NCBI GenBank assembly: GCA_039810245.1
Contig: JBDHWQ010000028.1
Span: 1-34,390, forward strand
Length of the DNA: 34,390 nucleotides
Direction: 5' to 3'
DNA from: CALDSL01 sp039810245
Lineage (GTDB): Bacteria; Chloroflexota; Anaerolineae; Anaerolineales; Anaerolineaceae
This document shows, in pieces, positions 6,431-12,933 of the stretch. The position numbers and the translations under genes are program-made. The notes beneath the pieces are model-generated. The model ran no database searches. It worked only from the letters and a program-made list of their open reading frames with translations, and was not told the origin of the DNA. Positions within the stretch are counted from its first letter, which is position 1. Every line of letters starts with the position of its first letter.

Positions 6431-6621
6431 AAGCACGCGCGAGAGTGAACAGGCTGGAGCAGGCGCGCAAGAAACGCGCGGATGATTCCCCCCCGGCTAT
6501 CGTGGTACGTTGGGAAGAAACCAGACTAGAGGACGGAAGTATGATTATCACCTGGGAAGAAGAACCGCGATTAATTGAACCGGCAGAAGGGGGTGAGAAT
6601 GAGAAACAAGGCAAGGGTTAG
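6427..6621 (+). CDS. Small protein with KARxRVxRLEQAR N-terminus, member 1
   Basis: This 64-residue protein starts MKARARVNRLEQARKK, closely matching the starts of the next two genes. The rest contains a WEETRLEDGSMIITWEEEPR segment that looks like two short strands, and a charged tail. It is coupled to the HTH gene by an ATGA overlap, and the next gene begins within its last 23 bases. I know no named family. The shared basic helical N-terminus suggests a common binding or targeting module. Confidence 0.6.
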   Translation: MKARARVNRLEQARKKRADDSPPAIVVRWEETRLEDGSMIITWEEEPRLIEPAEGGENEKQGKG

Positions 6622-6805
6622 GCGGCTGGAGCAGGCGCGCGCCGGCGGCGAGGTATCTATTCGTGTTTGTTTGTCTTATGGTGATACGCTGCGCGAGCAC
6701 ACAACCGCCGGCGAAGTACGCACCTGGACACGCGAACAATGGGAAGAACAGGCGAGAGAACGCGGGGCGTGTGTGATTCTGGTAAGGGCTGGAGATACGC
6801 ATTGA
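6599..6805 (+). CDS. Small protein with KARxRVxRLEQAR N-terminus, member 2
   Basis: The 68-residue product starts MRNKARVRRLEQARAG. The ATG at 6599 is chosen because GGGGGTGAG lies directly upstream and the product then aligns with its two neighbours. The rest alternates strand-like and charged segments (VSIRVCLSYGD, VRTWTREQWEEQARERGACV). It overlaps the preceding gene by 23 bases, and its stop overlaps the next gene's TTG start. Function is unknown. Confidence 0.6.
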   Translation: MRNKARVRRLEQARAGGEVSIRVCLSYGDTLREHTTAGEVRTWTREQWEEQARERGACVILVRAGDTH

Positions 6806-7206
6806 AAGCAAAAACGCGGGTTATCAAGCTGGAAACCACCCGGCGCGCCGGTGGTATGTCCTGGAAGGATTTTGTAACCGGCAGGGTGAAGGTAGAGGAT
6901 TCCACCTGGCGCGCGTTTCTTGCGGCGGTAGACTTTGAACAAACGGAGAAGAACACAATGGACAACGGATTTTTATCATGGGAAGAAACACAAGTACAGG
7001 AGCTATGCGGTGCGGTGCTGGTGCTAAATGGCTACTCGTACACATGCGACTGTCAAGCCGGGCACGCGGGCGCGCATGTATGCACCGGAATCAAAACGGC
7101 TCGCAATGTGATTGACGGATTCGAGTGGCAGACAGACGCGGCAGGCGTGCTGCTGCTCACCATGCCCGCCGGCGTTGCGGCTGTTGTGTTTGGCGCGGAG
7201 AGGTAA
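6802..7206 (+). CDS. Small protein with the same N-terminal motif, member 3 (TTG start)
   Basis: This 134-residue protein starts LKAKTRVIKLETTRRAGG, the third copy of the motif. A TTG start at 6802 is supported by GGAG 7 bases upstream, by the TTGA stop/start overlap with the previous gene and by the alignment of the motif. Residues from about 53 on form a second region with a Cys/His-rich stretch (CDCQAGHAGAHVC) that could bind a metal, then a strand-rich C-terminus. An internal ATG at 6958 could start that second domain separately. No family is recognised. Confidence 0.55.
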   Translation: MKAKTRVIKLETTRRAGGMSWKDFVTGRVKVEDSTWRAFLAAVDFEQTEKNTMDNGFLSWEETQVQELCGAVLVLNGYSYTCDCQAGHAGAHVCTGIKTARNVIDGFEWQTDAAGVLLLTMPAGVAAVVFGAER

Positions 7207-7208
7207 GC

Positions 7209-7292
7209 ATGATTGACTCCACAAGCCACCAGAACAGGCGTAGACGGGCATTACTCCCCTATCAGGTGATAGGACACGGCGAAACCGTCTAG
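7209..7292 (+). CDS. Possible 27-aa peptide
   Basis: An ATG two bases after the previous stop, with GAGAGG 5 bases upstream, opens a 27-codon frame. The product is basic, with four consecutive arginines at 10-13, and ends IGHGETV. Its second half overlaps DNA able to fold as CCTATC-AGGT-GATAGG (7258-7273) and ACGG-CGAAA-CCGT (7276-7288), closed by CCCCT/AGGGG. Coding is uncertain, and the structure may be the functional part. Confidence 0.3.
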   Translation: MIDSTSHQNRRRRALLPYQVIGHGETV

Positions 7293-7360
7293 GGGCTTTC
7301 TGGAGGCTTAAACCAAAACAGACTTACGCGCGTGTTCCTGGCCGCAAGCCTTGACTTGTG

Positions 7361-7369
7361 TGCTACAAT
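7361..7369 (+). promoter_or_regulatory. Extended -10 promoter for third RNA unit
   Basis: TGC-TACAAT (7361-7369) matches the extended -10 pattern seen at 4314-4322. No convincing -35 is present. Transcription would begin near 7376. Confidence 0.4.
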
Positions 7370-7371
7370 GA

Positions 7372-7490
7372 TTGTGCCCGATGCGTGAACACCGGGCACA
7401 TGACTTACACCGATTAGGGCGGCGAAGTCAACCCGATTATAGCAGTATTCGACTTTTGCGCCCTACGGTTTACCGGGGGCGTTTTTGTTT
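7372..7490 (+). ncRNA. Structured RNA with mutually exclusive hairpins
   Basis: An 8-bp hairpin (TGTGCCCG 7373-7380 with CGGGCACA 7393-7400) is followed by a long imperfect stem, 12 of 14 pairs, between 7416-7429 and 7451-7464. Bases 7459-7463 (CGCCC) of that stem can instead pair with GGGCG at 7477-7481, around an inner CGG-TTTA-CCG, to make a terminator ending in TTTTTGTTT. Two competing helices sharing one arm are the hallmark of attenuators and riboswitches. No sense-strand gene follows inside the element, so it may be a stand-alone RNA. Confidence 0.5.
7459..7490 (+). terminator. Intrinsic terminator of third RNA unit
   Basis: The stem pairs CGCCC (7459-7463) with GGGCG (7477-7481), and CGG with CCG inside, then a T-run at 7482-7490. 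Confidence 0.65.
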
Positions 7491-7500
7491 CCCTCGACAG

Positions 7501-7611
7501 TCCCGGCTCTCTCACCGGGAAAGCACCTTACCAAGTGCAATGGACTATCCGGAAACCCCCTGGATAGTTGCCAATGTCACCGCCATATTTAGGGCGCGTG
7601 TGACGGTGACA
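7501..7611. repeat. Chain of four hairpins before the right att site
   Basis: Four inverted repeats follow each other: TCCCGG/CCGGGA (7501-7520), GCAC/GTGC (7523-7538), ACTATCC/GGATAGT (7544-7568) and TGTCACCG/CGGTGACA (7575-7611). No ORF is supported. The 11-mer at 7578-7588 repeats one near the left end. The cluster could be recombinase or accessory-protein binding DNA, a single-strand origin, or terminators for the right tRNA copy. Confidence 0.5.
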
Positions 7612-7626
7612 CCGGCACAGATAGGT

Positions 7627-7705
7627 AGTGAGTGCGGAGGGGCTCGAACCCTCAACCAATGGCTTAAAAGGCCACTGCTCTACCATTGAGCTACGCACCC
7701 ACGAA
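7627..7705. repeat. Right 79-bp direct repeat (att site)
   Basis: This is the exact copy of 983-1061 and marks the element's right boundary. Sequence to its right is chromosomal and includes the native tRNA promoter. Confidence 0.93.
7629..7700 (-). tRNA. tRNA-Lys(TTT), right copy, native promoter
   Basis: It has the same cloverleaf and TTT anticodon as the left copy. It keeps the chromosomal 5' flank with a strong promoter (7714-7742), so it is probably the expressed gene. Its 3' flank now comes from the element, so its termination and trailer processing depend on element DNA. Confidence 0.94.
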
Positions 7706-7713
7706 CAGGCATC

Positions 7714-7742
7714 ATTTTAACACGGCGGCCGGGGGGCGTCAA
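7714..7742 (-). promoter_or_regulatory. Promoter of tRNA-Lys
   Basis: On the minus strand TTGACG (7742-7737), a 17-bp spacer and TAAAAT (7719-7714) give a near-consensus promoter, 13 bases before the first tRNA nucleotide. Confidence 0.75.
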
Positions 7743-7782
7743 CCTTTGAGGGATTTTTTGCAACCCGGCCGGGCCTTTGGTG

Positions 7783-7788
7783 TACAAT
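7783..7788 (+). promoter_or_regulatory. -10 element placing the GNAT start at +1
   Basis: TACAAT at 7783-7788, with a TTGCAA at 7758-7763 as a distant -35 candidate, would start RNA at about 7795-7798, which is the ATG itself. No ribosome-binding site precedes that ATG, so the message may be leaderless. Confidence 0.45.
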
Positions 7789-7797
7789 CATCAGCGT

Positions 7798-8802
7798 ATG
7801 TCCTCTACCCCGCCGTCCGCCGATCTCCCTATCCGCCCGCTCGACGTGCGCCGCGACCTGACCGAGGTGGCCGACTTGATCGAGCAGGCGTTTTCCACGC
7901 AGATGGACGCCGACGGGCGCGATTATGTGCGTTATATCCGCCGCGTGGCCAATAATAAGAGCCTGATCCGTTGGATCCCCGGGGCGGCAGAACGAGTTTC
8001 CATGCCGCTGCACGGCTACGTGTGCGAGATGGACCAGCGCGTGGTAGGCAATTTGACGTTGATCCCGTTTCTGTTCCGCGGGCGCTGGCTGTACCTGATC
8101 GCCAATGTGGCGGTCCACCCGGCCTACCGCCAGCACGGCATTGGCCGCGCCCTAACGCAGCGCGCGCTACAGCACCTGCGCGCGCACCAGGTGAGCGAGG
8201 CCTGGCTGCAGGTACGCGAGGATAACCCGGTGGCGATTCACCTGTACGAGACGCTGGGCTTTGTAGAGCGCACCCGGCGCACCACCTGGCAGCTCGAAAC
8301 CGAGGCGGACACGCTACCTCCGGCGCACGACCCGCGGGTAGAAATTACCCGCCGCCGCGGGGCCGACTGGCCTCAGCAGGCGCGCTGGTTGGAGGATACC
8401 TACCCGCCGGAAGTGTCATGGAACCTGTCATTTGACTGGCGCCGGCTGCGCCCGGGGATGCTACGTGCGATCGAGGCATGGCTGAATGGGGAAACGTTTA
8501 CGCACTGGGCGGCGCGCATCAACGGCCGGCTGGTGGGGGCGGCCACCTGGGAGCCGGGCCGCGCGCTGAGTGATTTTTTGTGGCTGGGGGTAGACCCGCA
8601 ATATGAAGACGCGGCGGTACACGCGCTGCTGGCCTATGGGTTGGGCCGGCTTCGCTTGCGCCGCTTCCAGAGCGTCAATTATCCGGCCGGGCGTGCAGAA
8701 TGGGCTTTTCGCAACGCGGGGTATACCTTCTGCCACACGCTGATCTGGATGAGCATGGATATGCAATCCGCGCGCAACTCCGCGCGCGCGAATCGCGTAT
8801 AG
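7798..8802 (+). CDS. GNAT-family N-acetyltransferase
   Basis: This 334-residue protein has an N-terminal GNAT domain. It contains the acetyl-CoA binding motif VHPAYRQHGIGRAL (Arg111-x-x-Gly-x-Gly116) and the typical ending AIHLYETLGFVE. A second half (about 200-325) has a GNAT-like layout (INGRLVGAATW and FRNAGYTF) without a clear CoA motif, so the protein is probably a tandem GNAT with one active domain. The substrate cannot be predicted. ATG 7798 is preferred to an upstream in-frame start because the -10 element sits between them. Confidence 0.85.
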   Translation: MSSTPPSADLPIRPLDVRRDLTEVADLIEQAFSTQMDADGRDYVRYIRRVANNKSLIRWIPGAAERVSMPLHGYVCEMDQRVVGNLTLIPFLFRGRWLYLIANVAVHPAYRQHGIGRALTQRALQHLRAHQVSEAWLQVREDNPVAIHLYETLGFVERTRRTTWQLETEADTLPPAHDPRVEITRRRGADWPQQARWLEDTYPPEVSWNLSFDWRRLRPGMLRAIEAWLNGETFTHWAARINGRLVGAATWEPGRALSDFLWLGVDPQYEDAAVHALLAYGLGRLRLRRFQSVNYPAGRAEWAFRNAGYTFCHTLIWMSMDMQSARNSARANRV

Positions 8803-8827
8803 GATATATACGAGGAGGAGTGTAATC

Positions 8828-9208
8828 ATGGGAAAATTTTTGATCCGCTGGGTGATTAACGCAATCGCGCTGTACGTGGCGGTAACGCTGCTGACTGGCA
8901 ACGGCATCAACCCGCAGAGCACCAACGTGATCGCCATCATCTGGTTGGCGCTGATCTTTGGCCTGGTGAACGCGCTAATCAAGCCCATCGTAGGCTTTCT
9001 CACCTGCCCGCTGATCATCCTGACGCTGGGCCTGGGCACGCTGCTGATCAACACGCTGATGTTCTACCTGGCGGGCCTCATCGGCACGCGCTTTGGTGTG
9101 GGCTTCACCGTCGATGGATTTCTGCCTGCCTTCCTCGGCGCACTGATCGTCTCGGTGGTGTCGTTCCTACTCAACAGCTTCCTGCGCGACGAGCCGCGCC
9201 GCCGGTAA
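8828..9208 (+). CDS. YvlD/phage-holin-4-like membrane protein
   Basis: This 126-residue protein has four hydrophobic segments and the family pattern GLVNALIKPIVGFLTCPLIILTLG-like core (about 46-66). It belongs to the widespread YvlD family, often annotated as phage holin family 4. These are ordinary chromosomal membrane proteins of unknown function, sometimes linked to envelope stress. The start is set by GGAGGAG upstream. It follows the acetyltransferase and is closed by the terminator at 9231-9257. Confidence 0.85.
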   Translation: MGKFLIRWVINAIALYVAVTLLTGNGINPQSTNVIAIIWLALIFGLVNALIKPIVGFLTCPLIILTLGLGTLLINTLMFYLAGLIGTRFGVGFTVDGFLPAFLGALIVSVVSFLLNSFLRDEPRRR

Positions 9209-9230
9209 ACATCTGGGCATAACACAATAA

Positions 9231-9257
9231 GGCCAACCCTGGCGGGTTGGCCTTTTT
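9231..9257 (+). terminator. Intrinsic terminator
   Basis: A perfect 9-bp stem, GGCCAACCC/GGGTTGGCC with a TGGC loop, is followed by five T. It ends the rightward genes; the convergent gene's stop is only 15 bases further on. Confidence 0.9.
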
Positions 9258-9271
9258 GTGTCCTGTATTCA

Positions 9272-12200
9272 TTATTTTGGCAGCGTGAAGCGCAGCAGGC
9301 GGTTGTTGCCGGCGTCACTGGCCCACACGTGTCCCTCGCCGTCCAGCGCCACGCCGGATGCCAGGCCGAAGCCGTCTGCGCCGGCGCTGTAGCCACCCCA
9401 GGCGCGGATGAACTTGCCCTGGTTATCGAACTCGATGATGCGGTAGCCCTCGGGATCATTGATGTACACGTTACCCTGCGGCCCTACGGTGATGAAAGGC
9501 TTGTTGTCCAGGCTCTGGCCGTTCCAGGCCGAAACATCCCAACTGCGCAGCGGCACAAAAGCCGCGCCATCGCTGGTGGGCTGGAATACCTGAATGCGCT
9601 GGTTCCAGGTATCGGTGATATACACGTTACCATCGGCGTCCAACGCAACGCCCACCGGCTCATCAAACTGCCCCGGGTCCATACCGGCCGAGCCAAACTG
9701 GGTGACGAAGTTGCCATCGGCGTCAAATACCACCACGCGCTTATTGCCGGTATCCATCACGTACACGCGTCCCCTGGCGTCCACTGCCAGGCCGCGCGGG
9801 CCCCAGAAGGCATCCGGCGCTTCGGCGGTGCCAAAGTAGCCCCACATCTTGATGAACTGCCCGTCCGCGGTGAATTTCTGCACGCGGTGGTTCCAGGTAT
9901 CTGAGACGTACACCGAGCCGTCCGGGCCAAGTGCCACATCCCAGGGCTCGAAGAAGGTGCCACCCGGAGCATTACCCTTGGAAATGTCGGCAAACGTGCC
10001 CCAGGTATGCAGCACGCTGCCATCCGCGGCCAGGTGCTGCACGCGGTTATTGCCTGCGTCAGCCACGTAGATGCTGCCATCCGCGGCCACGCGCAGCCCG
10101 CGCGGCTTCTGGAACTGGCCTGGCTCCGTACCCGGCATGCCGATCGTGGCATCCGGCGCCAGCTCGATGGAACCGGCGACGTACGGATCGGTCGTCTCGG
10201 TCACCGGTAGGGCCGGCGCCGCGCCATAATTCCAGATCTGTGCGACGATATCTTTACGGATATACATGCGGAAGCGGCTGCTGGGCTGCCAGGTATTGAG
10301 TTTGAAGGTATCGGTGTACTGGCCTTCGGTAATCTTGGCTTTGGCTTCCGAGTATTTGGTGTAATCGCGATTGAGCCAGATGTCGAAGATGGCGGCGCGC
10401 ATTTCACGGTTGGTGAGTGCATACAGAATGCGCTCGCCGGTCAGGTTGTAGTAATCCTGGTTTGGCCACCATAGGCGCATGTATTCGGTGGATACAAATT
10501 CGTCTTTGGTGATCGAATCCAGCTTGGCGTAATTTGGTTCAGAGGCGATGATTACCGCCATGTTGCGCAGATCGCGCGTGGGGTTATCGGTAAAGTAACG
10601 CTTGTTGGGGTAATCGCGGAAGTACCACCAGTAGGGATACAACGCATCGGCATCGTACGCCACGGCGATATCTTTGGCGCCGGTAGTGCGGCGCGAGATT
10701 TCTTCTACCTGCTGCAGAATATCCTTAGGCCCGCGCGCGGCGTGGGCATACACCAGGTATTCGAAAGCGGTATCATAGTTTATATAGTTGGCCTTATACG
10801 CTGTGCGCGCGGTGAGCACCGCCAGCAGAGCGAAAAAGGTTACCGCGGCGAGCTGGACAATATTACGCGCGGAAAATTCGCGCAGCAGCCAGATGATGCC
10901 CGCGCCGGTGGCAAGCATTACCACCAGGCCCATGATGAAAGCATTGGTCGACTCAAGCTGTTCGAGCGCGTTGCCCTGGAATGGCGGCGTGGCCCCCAGC
11001 AGCGATCCCAGCACCGCGCCAGTGCTGGCCAGGAATACCGGCAGCAGCAGCAGAGCGATGATGCCACGACGCTGGAACACCTGCTTCCAGGGAATGCTAT
11101 CCACCAGGAATCCCAGGCCCCAGCCGGCTGCCAGCAGCATGGGCAGGGCAATATGCACCGTCAGCCAGGGCATGCGCTCGCCGGCAAAACTGTAGGCCAG
11201 CAGCGCGGTGGCGGCCCAGTACAGCAGCATGGACAGCACCGGGATGCGCCGCGCGCGGGTTTCACCAGCCTCCGCCGGAGTGGCGAGATGCGGCTCATCC
11301 TCTAACGCGGGCTCAACAGCCAGCGGCTCGCTGTCCATCTCTGGCGAAATCTGCGGCTGGCGCGCCGGATCAAACCCGGCCCACGTGGCAAAGCGCCGGT
11401 AACGGATGCCAAAATACAGCGCCAGCAACGTGCCAAGCGCGGCCAGGTACTCGTAGATGGGGATCTGGATCAGTGCGTAGTAATATAACGGCTGCGTGCC
11501 GCGCTGAACGCTCTGCTGCGACAGCCAGTAACCCAGCGAGCCTACCATGCCGGTCCAGAAACCGCGGCCATTGGTGAAGAACGTGGTGTAGAACACCACA
11601 AAAATCGTATAGAACAACGCGGCGTTCATCAGCCACAGGCGCGGCTTCCACCATAGCCCGATGGCCACGCTGATTGCTACCAGCAATGCGATGATGATCC
11701 CGGTACGCAGCAGGCCGGTAGTGGTGTAATCCAGTGGATCCCAGCCGATCATTTTGATCGGGAAGGCCACCAGCTGCGGCAGCACCAGCGTACCAACTAA
11801 CATCAGCAGATCAAAAGCGCGTTCCGAGCGAATGCCTTTCCAACCGATGGAGCGTACCAGGAAGAACAATGCCAGCACCGCGAAGATCAGCGCGCCGCCC
11901 ACGCTGCCCAGGATGGCCACCTGCTCCCAGGTAGGGATGCCACCCAGCAGGCCCTGGCTGGGGGTGGGGATCGGCTGCGCAGGCTGGTTACCAGACGGCT
12001 CACCCTTGGGTACGGTGCTGGCCGCGTAACCGGCCACGGCGATAGCTGCCAGCAGCAGCACAATGGCCAGCGTCATCAGAATGATAAAGCGCCGCCGTTC
12101 CGCCGGGTGCGTGCTCTTCTGCGTGGCCACGCCTTCGAGGAAGAGGATCAGCAGAAATAGCAAAAGCTGCGCCATATAGATGTAGACGGTTTCTTTGGTG

Positions 12201-12805
12201 GTAAAGTGCAGCACAGTGGCTGCGGTGAGCACGAACAGCGACGATTGCTTGCCATTATCCAGGTAGCGGAAAACCGCAAAGAGGGTCAGCACGCCCCATA
12301 GAGCCACAAAGGCTTCATTGCGCGTATAACGCCCGTAGAACAGCAGGTAAGGTGAGATCAGAAACAGCAAGCTGGCGATAATCGCACCCGAGCGGCCGAG
12401 ATAGCGGCGGAAGAGAAACATCACCGCGGCCACGGTGACGATGCTGAAAGTGGCCGATGGGATGCGTGAAGCGGTATCGCTGTCGCCAAACAGGAAGTAA
12501 GAAAGTGCCAGCAGGTGGAACTGCAGCGGACCGTGCGTAATCGGGTCATGGCGGTAGCCGCGACCCTGGAACAGGTCATAGGAAGGCACCACGTGGTTCA
12601 CCTCATCGTGGCTCATTACGCGCTCGCCTACCATAGCGAAGCGGCTGACAATGGCCAGCAAGAGGATGATGCCAACAACCAGTGTTTCGACAGTGATGCG
12701 CGGCAAAAATGCCGCCAGGGGGCGGTCAAGCCAGGAGGTAGAAACGAGCGTGCGATTTTCGATTTCCATACCGTATGTGCGCTGCCTGCCGGCAGAATCC
12801 TTCAT
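9272..12805 (-). CDS. Agl23-type membrane glycosyltransferase fused to NHL propeller
   Basis: This protein of about 1,177 residues has two parts. The N-terminal 650 residues have many membrane helices and the pattern of the TIGR03663/Agl23 family, part of the GT39/ArnT-like superfamily: SHDEVNH in the first outside loop, THGPLQFHLLALSYFLFG, and RYTRNEAF. Such enzymes use lipid-linked sugars at the outer face of the membrane. The last 300 residues form NHL repeats (at least five of the type VAADGSIYVADAGNNRVQ), which fold into a beta-propeller that binds protein or glycan. ATG 12805 is used; a TTG at 12817 and an ATG at 12769 are alternatives, none with a strong ribosome-binding site. It likely modifies surface glycans or glycoproteins. 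Confidence 0.82.
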   Translation of the reverse strand: MKDSAGRQRTYGMEIENRTLVSTSWLDRPLAAFLPRITVETLVVGIILLLAIVSRFAMVGERVMSHDEVNHVVPSYDLFQGRGYRHDPITHGPLQFHLLALSYFLFGDSDTASRIPSATFSIVTVAAVMFLFRRYLGRSGAIIASLLFLISPYLLFYGRYTRNEAFVALWGVLTLFAVFRYLDNGKQSSLFVLTAATVLHFTTKETVYIYMAQLLLFLLILFLEGVATQKSTHPAERRRFIILMTLAIVLLLAAIAVAGYAASTVPKGEPSGNQPAQPIPTPSQGLLGGIPTWEQVAILGSVGGALIFAVLALFFLVRSIGWKGIRSERAFDLLMLVGTLVLPQLVAFPIKMIGWDPLDYTTTGLLRTGIIIALLVAISVAIGLWWKPRLWLMNAALFYTIFVVFYTTFFTNGRGFWTGMVGSLGYWLSQQSVQRGTQPLYYYALIQIPIYEYLAALGTLLALYFGIRYRRFATWAGFDPARQPQISPEMDSEPLAVEPALEDEPHLATPAEAGETRARRIPVLSMLLYWAATALLAYSFAGERMPWLTVHIALPMLLAAGWGLGFLVDSIPWKQVFQRRGIIALLLLPVFLASTGAVLGSLLGATPPFQGNALEQLESTNAFIMGLVVMLATGAGIIWLLREFSARNIVQLAAVTFFALLAVLTARTAYKANYINYDTAFEYLVYAHAARGPKDILQQVEEISRRTTGAKDIAVAYDADALYPYWWYFRDYPNKRYFTDNPTRDLRNMAVIIASEPNYAKLDSITKDEFVSTEYMRLWWPNQDYYNLTGERILYALTNREMRAAIFDIWLNRDYTKYSEAKAKITEGQYTDTFKLNTWQPSSRFRMYIRKDIVAQIWNYGAAPALPVTETTDPYVAGSIELAPDATIGMPGTEPGQFQKPRGLRVAADGSIYVADAGNNRVQHLAADGSVLHTWGTFADISKGNAPGGTFFEPWDVALGPDGSVYVSDTWNHRVQKFTADGQFIKMWGYFGTAEAPDAFWGPRGLAVDARGRVYVMDTGNKRVVVFDADGNFVTQFGSAGMDPGQFDEPVGVALDADGNVYITDTWNQRIQVFQPTSDGAAFVPLRSWDVSAWNGQSLDNKPFITVGPQGNVYINDPEGYRIIEFDNQGKFIRAWGGYSAGADGFGLASGVALDGEGHVWASDAGNNRLLRFTLPK

Positions 12806-12866
12806 AATGATGGTCAAACCTGGATAATACTAATAGATAATGGCATTTCTTGCAAGCGCGTCCGGT

Positions 12867-12895
12867 TTGACACCCGGAGCGGGCTATGATACCGT
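12867..12895 (+). promoter_or_regulatory. Promoter of the HAD-HD gene
   Basis: TTGACA (12867-12872), a 17-bp spacer and TGA-TACCGT (hexamer 12890-12895) make a good extended promoter 38 bases before the ATG. Confidence 0.65.
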
Positions 12896-12933
12896 AAACC
12901 ACGATTGGCACAACTGGAAAGGATACCACTTGC

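Larger units (their letters stand above)
983..7705. mobile_element. Integrative element in tRNA-Lys, 6.6 kb
   Basis: The element is bounded by perfect 79-bp direct repeats containing tRNA-Lys. One unit is 6,644 bp. It encodes a tyrosine recombinase, two small membrane proteins, an AT-rich two-gene cargo block, a replication-type protein with in-gene palindromic repeats, a terminase-small-like HTH protein and several small ORFs. There are also three candidate structured RNAs. No virion structural, packaging ATPase, relaxase or coupling-protein gene is seen. It is best described as a small satellite-like or plasmid-like integrative element; whether it depends on a helper phage is not known. Confidence 0.88.

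Noticed and set aside
7258..7295. Hammerhead ribozyme candidate (GAAAC and GTC present)
   Set aside because: The CUGANGA core cannot be found in the right place.
8828..9208. Phage lysis holin marking a prophage
   Set aside because: The family is named after phage holins, but YvlD-type members are ordinary chromosomal genes, and no phage genes adjoin it outside the element.
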